Shown here piece after piece: positions 62,490-64,000 of a stretch of 64,000 nt of DNA (position 1 is the first letter of the stretch; each line of letters begins with the position of its first letter). Where the stretch lies: contig JAHZHN010000008.1 of assembly GCA_019420275.1 (NCBI GenBank), positions 1 to 64,000 on the forward strand, given 5' to 3'. This stretch comes from Clostridiales bacterium. Its GTDB lineage: Bacteria; Bacillota; Clostridia; Lachnospirales; Lachnospiraceae. Below the pieces are notes generated by a model that worked only from the letters and a program-made list of their open reading frames with translations, made no database searches and was not told where the DNA came from. The translations under genes and the position numbers were made by a program.

Positions 62490-63211
62490 CAGAATCCACC
62501 TCCCTGATACACATCCGCATGGAACATCTCTCGAAACAGCATGTCAATGGATTTCCCGCTCTCTTCTCTTAAGTCATCAGCAGATGCATGTTTAATGATA
62601 TTTCCGTTCTTGATAAAGATAACTTCATCCATAATCTTTTCGATATCCGCAATCAGATGCGTTGATATAAGAACCGTTCCTTCTTCATTGTAGTTGTTAA
62701 GGATTGTGTCCAGAATAAAATCTCTGGCTGCCGGATCCACTCCTGCAATCGGCTCATCCAACAAATAAAGCTGCGCTTTCCGGCACATCACCAGCACAAG
62801 CTGTACCTTCTCCTTATTTCCTTTTGATAACTTTTTCATCTTGGTCTTCTTGGAAATACCAAGCGTATCACACATCTTCTCCGCTCTTTCCCGGTCAAAA
62901 TCTTTATAAAAGTCAGAAAAGAAATCCAGAAGATCAGATACCTTCATCCAGTCAGCAAAATACATCTTATCCGGCAGATAACTTATGATTGCTTTGCTGT
63001 CGATTCCGGGTGTCTTATCATTAATCTTCACTTCTCCTTCCGTCGGCTGAAGCAGTCCATTCATCAGCTTAAGCAATGTTGTCTTCCCTGATCCGTTAGG
63101 ACCTAAAAGTCCTACAATCTTGCCTGTTCCAACAGAAAAAGTGACATCATTCAGCGCCATATCTTTTCCATACCTTTTCTTCAGATGCGTACATGTAATC
63201 AAATTATCCAT
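62489..63211 (-). CDS. ABC transporter ATP-binding protein
   Basis: A 240-residue ATPase with Walker A GLLGPNGSGKTT, signature-like LSKGNKEKV (a degenerate LSGGQ) and Walker B YLLDEPIAGVD, plus the switch His in STH. The variant LSKGNK signature is common in YtrB/BcrA-like ATPases. It overlaps the upstream regulator gene by 8 bases. Confidence 0.94.
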   Translation of the reverse strand: MDNLITCTHLKKRYGKDMALNDVTFSVGTGKIVGLLGPNGSGKTTLLKLMNGLLQPTEGEVKINDKTPGIDSKAIISYLPDKMYFADWMKVSDLLDFFSDFYKDFDRERAEKMCDTLGISKKTKMKKLSKGNKEKVQLVLVMCRKAQLYLLDEPIAGVDPAARDFILDTILNNYNEEGTVLISTHLIADIEKIMDEVIFIKNGNIIKHASADDLREESGKSIDMLFREMFHADVYQGGGF

Positions 63212-63572
63212 CTGTCCTATCCCCTTTCTCTATAAATTGAGCAGCCTGGCTTCTTGTATATCCCAATTCGGCCATTTCTTTCAAATATCGCTTCATGATC
63301 TTATGCGCAAATTCGCTCCTGCATATTTCAATCTTTTGTGCATTCTCCGTTACCCTTCTGCCCGCAGTCCGGCTTGCTGCTGTCAGACCTTCCTGATCTA
63401 ATGCAGCCAACGCCCTCTGCATCGTATTTGGATTTACTCCAGCTTCTGATGCCAAATCTCTGACGCTTGGCATTCGATCACCACTTTGATACTGTCCGGA
63501 TACAATCTGCCTTGCCAGATGCTCTTTTAATTGAATCCAAACCGGACGGTCTCCATCAATATTCCATGCCAT
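63204..63572 (-). CDS. YtrA-type GntR-family regulator
   Basis: A 122-residue regulator with an N-terminal winged helix (PSVRDLASEAGVNPNTMQRAL, about 40-60) and only a short helical C-terminal dimerisation tail, as in the YtrA subfamily. It probably represses its own ABC operon. The start at 63572 has AAGGG at a good distance; an ATG 6 bases upstream is too close to it. Confidence 0.92.
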   Translation of the reverse strand: MAWNIDGDRPVWIQLKEHLARQIVSGQYQSGDRMPSVRDLASEAGVNPNTMQRALAALDQEGLTAASRTAGRRVTENAQKIEICRSEFAHKIMKRYLKEMAELGYTRSQAAQFIEKGDRTDG

Positions 63573-63590
63573 ACTCATCCCTTCTTTAAT

Positions 63591-63638
63591 GTGTTTTATT
63601 GTATTAGTTTCTTAGTACAATAATATAATATAAAACAC
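63591..63638 (-). promoter_or_regulatory. Nested inverted repeats upstream of the YtrA-type operon
   Basis: ATTGTA/TACAAT arms (63598-63603, 63616-63621) nested inside GTGTTTTAT/ATAAAACAC arms (63591-63599, 63630-63638), 20-65 bases before the regulator start. YtrA-type regulators bind long AT-rich palindromes at their own promoter, so this is the likely operator. Confidence 0.55.
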
Positions 63639-63715
63639 AGAAAAAAATATCAAGCATTCTGAAAATTCATAAGATATTCGTAAGAATCATGAAAGATTTA
63701 TGATAATTTAGCTTA

Positions 63716-64000
63716 CATTCTCCGCCTCATACTCCTTCTGTCTTGCTGGCAATGAGCCGCGTTCCTCTCGGCAATCTTCGATTCCCTCGCGCACGGGCTT
63801 CGCCCTATAAACACAAATAAAAAGAACCTAAGCCAAACATAAATGCTTGGCCCGGGTTCTTTTAACTTCAATATTTGCGTGTTACATCGTACTAATCTCA
63901 TTCTTCGCCTCATACTCCTTCTGTCTTGCTGGCAATGAGCTGCGTTCCTCTCGGCAATCTTCGATTCCCTCGCGCACGGGCTTCGCCCTATAAACACAAA
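63716..64000. repeat. Long direct repeat with 183-bp period at the window edge
   Basis: A 102-base unit at 63716-63817 recurs at 63899-64000 with only two mismatches and is cut by the window edge, so more copies may follow. Each unit contains a GGGC-GAA-GCCC mini-hairpin and, on the minus strand, AGAAGGAGTATG that looks like a ribosome binding site and start. The minus-strand frame across it (MRRRM-type peptides) is probably not a real gene. No similarity to an insertion sequence is recognised. Confidence 0.75.
63820..63863. terminator. Terminator between repeat units
   Basis: Inverted repeat AAAAGAACC-GCCAA with GGTTCTTTT and an inner stem, T-runs at both ends, in the 81-base spacer between the two repeat copies. 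It can act on both strands. Confidence 0.75.

Noticed and set aside
63713..63997. 94-codon minus-strand frame across the edge repeat
   Set aside because: It simply translates two copies of the repeat and the terminator between them; the Arg-rich peptide repeat has no protein-like character.
63716..64000. CRISPR array
   Set aside because: The repeat unit is 102 bases with an 81-base spacer holding a terminator; no short palindromic repeat-spacer pattern and no cas genes.

Overview
The window looks like chromosomal DNA of an anaerobic, low-GC Gram-positive bacterium, most likely of the Lachnospiraceae (Clostridia). The evidence is Firmicutes-type ribosomal and RNA polymerase proteins, strong AGGAGG ribosome binding sites, consensus sigma-A promoters, an [FeFe]-hydrogenase-like protein plus HydG, mannose-family PTS operons, a VanRS-like two-component system and a DHH/CBS/DRTGG pyrophosphatase. 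No rRNA, tRNA, CRISPR array, transposase or phage gene was seen.

Layout. 0.0-9.5 kb (minus): the str operon start (rpsL, rpsG cut by the window edge), a 1.17 kb unexplained spacer, then rpoB-rpoC. 10-11.6 kb (plus): pgi. 11.7-22 kb: a group-B-like hydrogenase and a sugar PTS cluster (GntR regulator, HAD phosphatase, glycerol-1-phosphate dehydrogenase, zinc dehydrogenase, IID, IIC, IIB, then rpe-like epimerase and class II aldolase on plus, and IIA on minus). Its three promoters all carry copies of one palindrome, so it reads as one GntR regulon. 22-25.7 kb (minus): rpmG-secE-nusG-rplK-rplA and rplJ-rplL, with an L10 leader and two apparent L1-binding sites. The usual rplL-rpoB junction is broken by 12.6 kb of metabolic genes.

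25.7-43 kb: a pair of tandemly duplicated putative small RNAs, queF, an aldehyde dehydrogenase, an operon for a TM1266-like protein, HydG and a Nudix hydrolase behind a multi-helix leader ending in a terminator (candidate riboswitch), a four-gene operon (unknown protein, VanR-like, VanS-like, pyrophosphatase), a Cof phosphatase, a TPP riboswitch with thiC and an NSS transporter, and nadABC. 43.3-50.5 kb: a second PTS cluster that parallels the first (IIA, IIB, IIC, IID, zinc dehydrogenase, FGGY kinase, DUF4428 protein, dedicated HPr, and a divergent class II aldolase). 50.6-64 kb: a broken lipoprotein gene, a heterodimeric ABC exporter behind a PRD regulator, a nucleotidyltransferase, Mrp ATPase, rpe, a Na/Pi transporter preceded by a PhoP-box-like triple repeat, a YtrA-type ABC operon and a 183-bp-period repeat at the edge.

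How the parts fit. Each PTS cluster supplies uptake and phosphorylation (IIA-IIB-IIC-IID), an oxidation (zinc MDR) and an aldol cleavage to trioses. Cluster 1 adds an epimerase, a phosphatase and a G1P dehydrogenase; cluster 2 adds a sugar kinase and its own HPr. Substrates cannot be read from the sequence. The most interesting unexplained items are the hydG leader, the twin small RNAs, the cluster 1 regulon, the rpoC-rpsL spacer, and the aldolase mRNA with a hairpin between its Shine-Dalgarno sequence and start codon.
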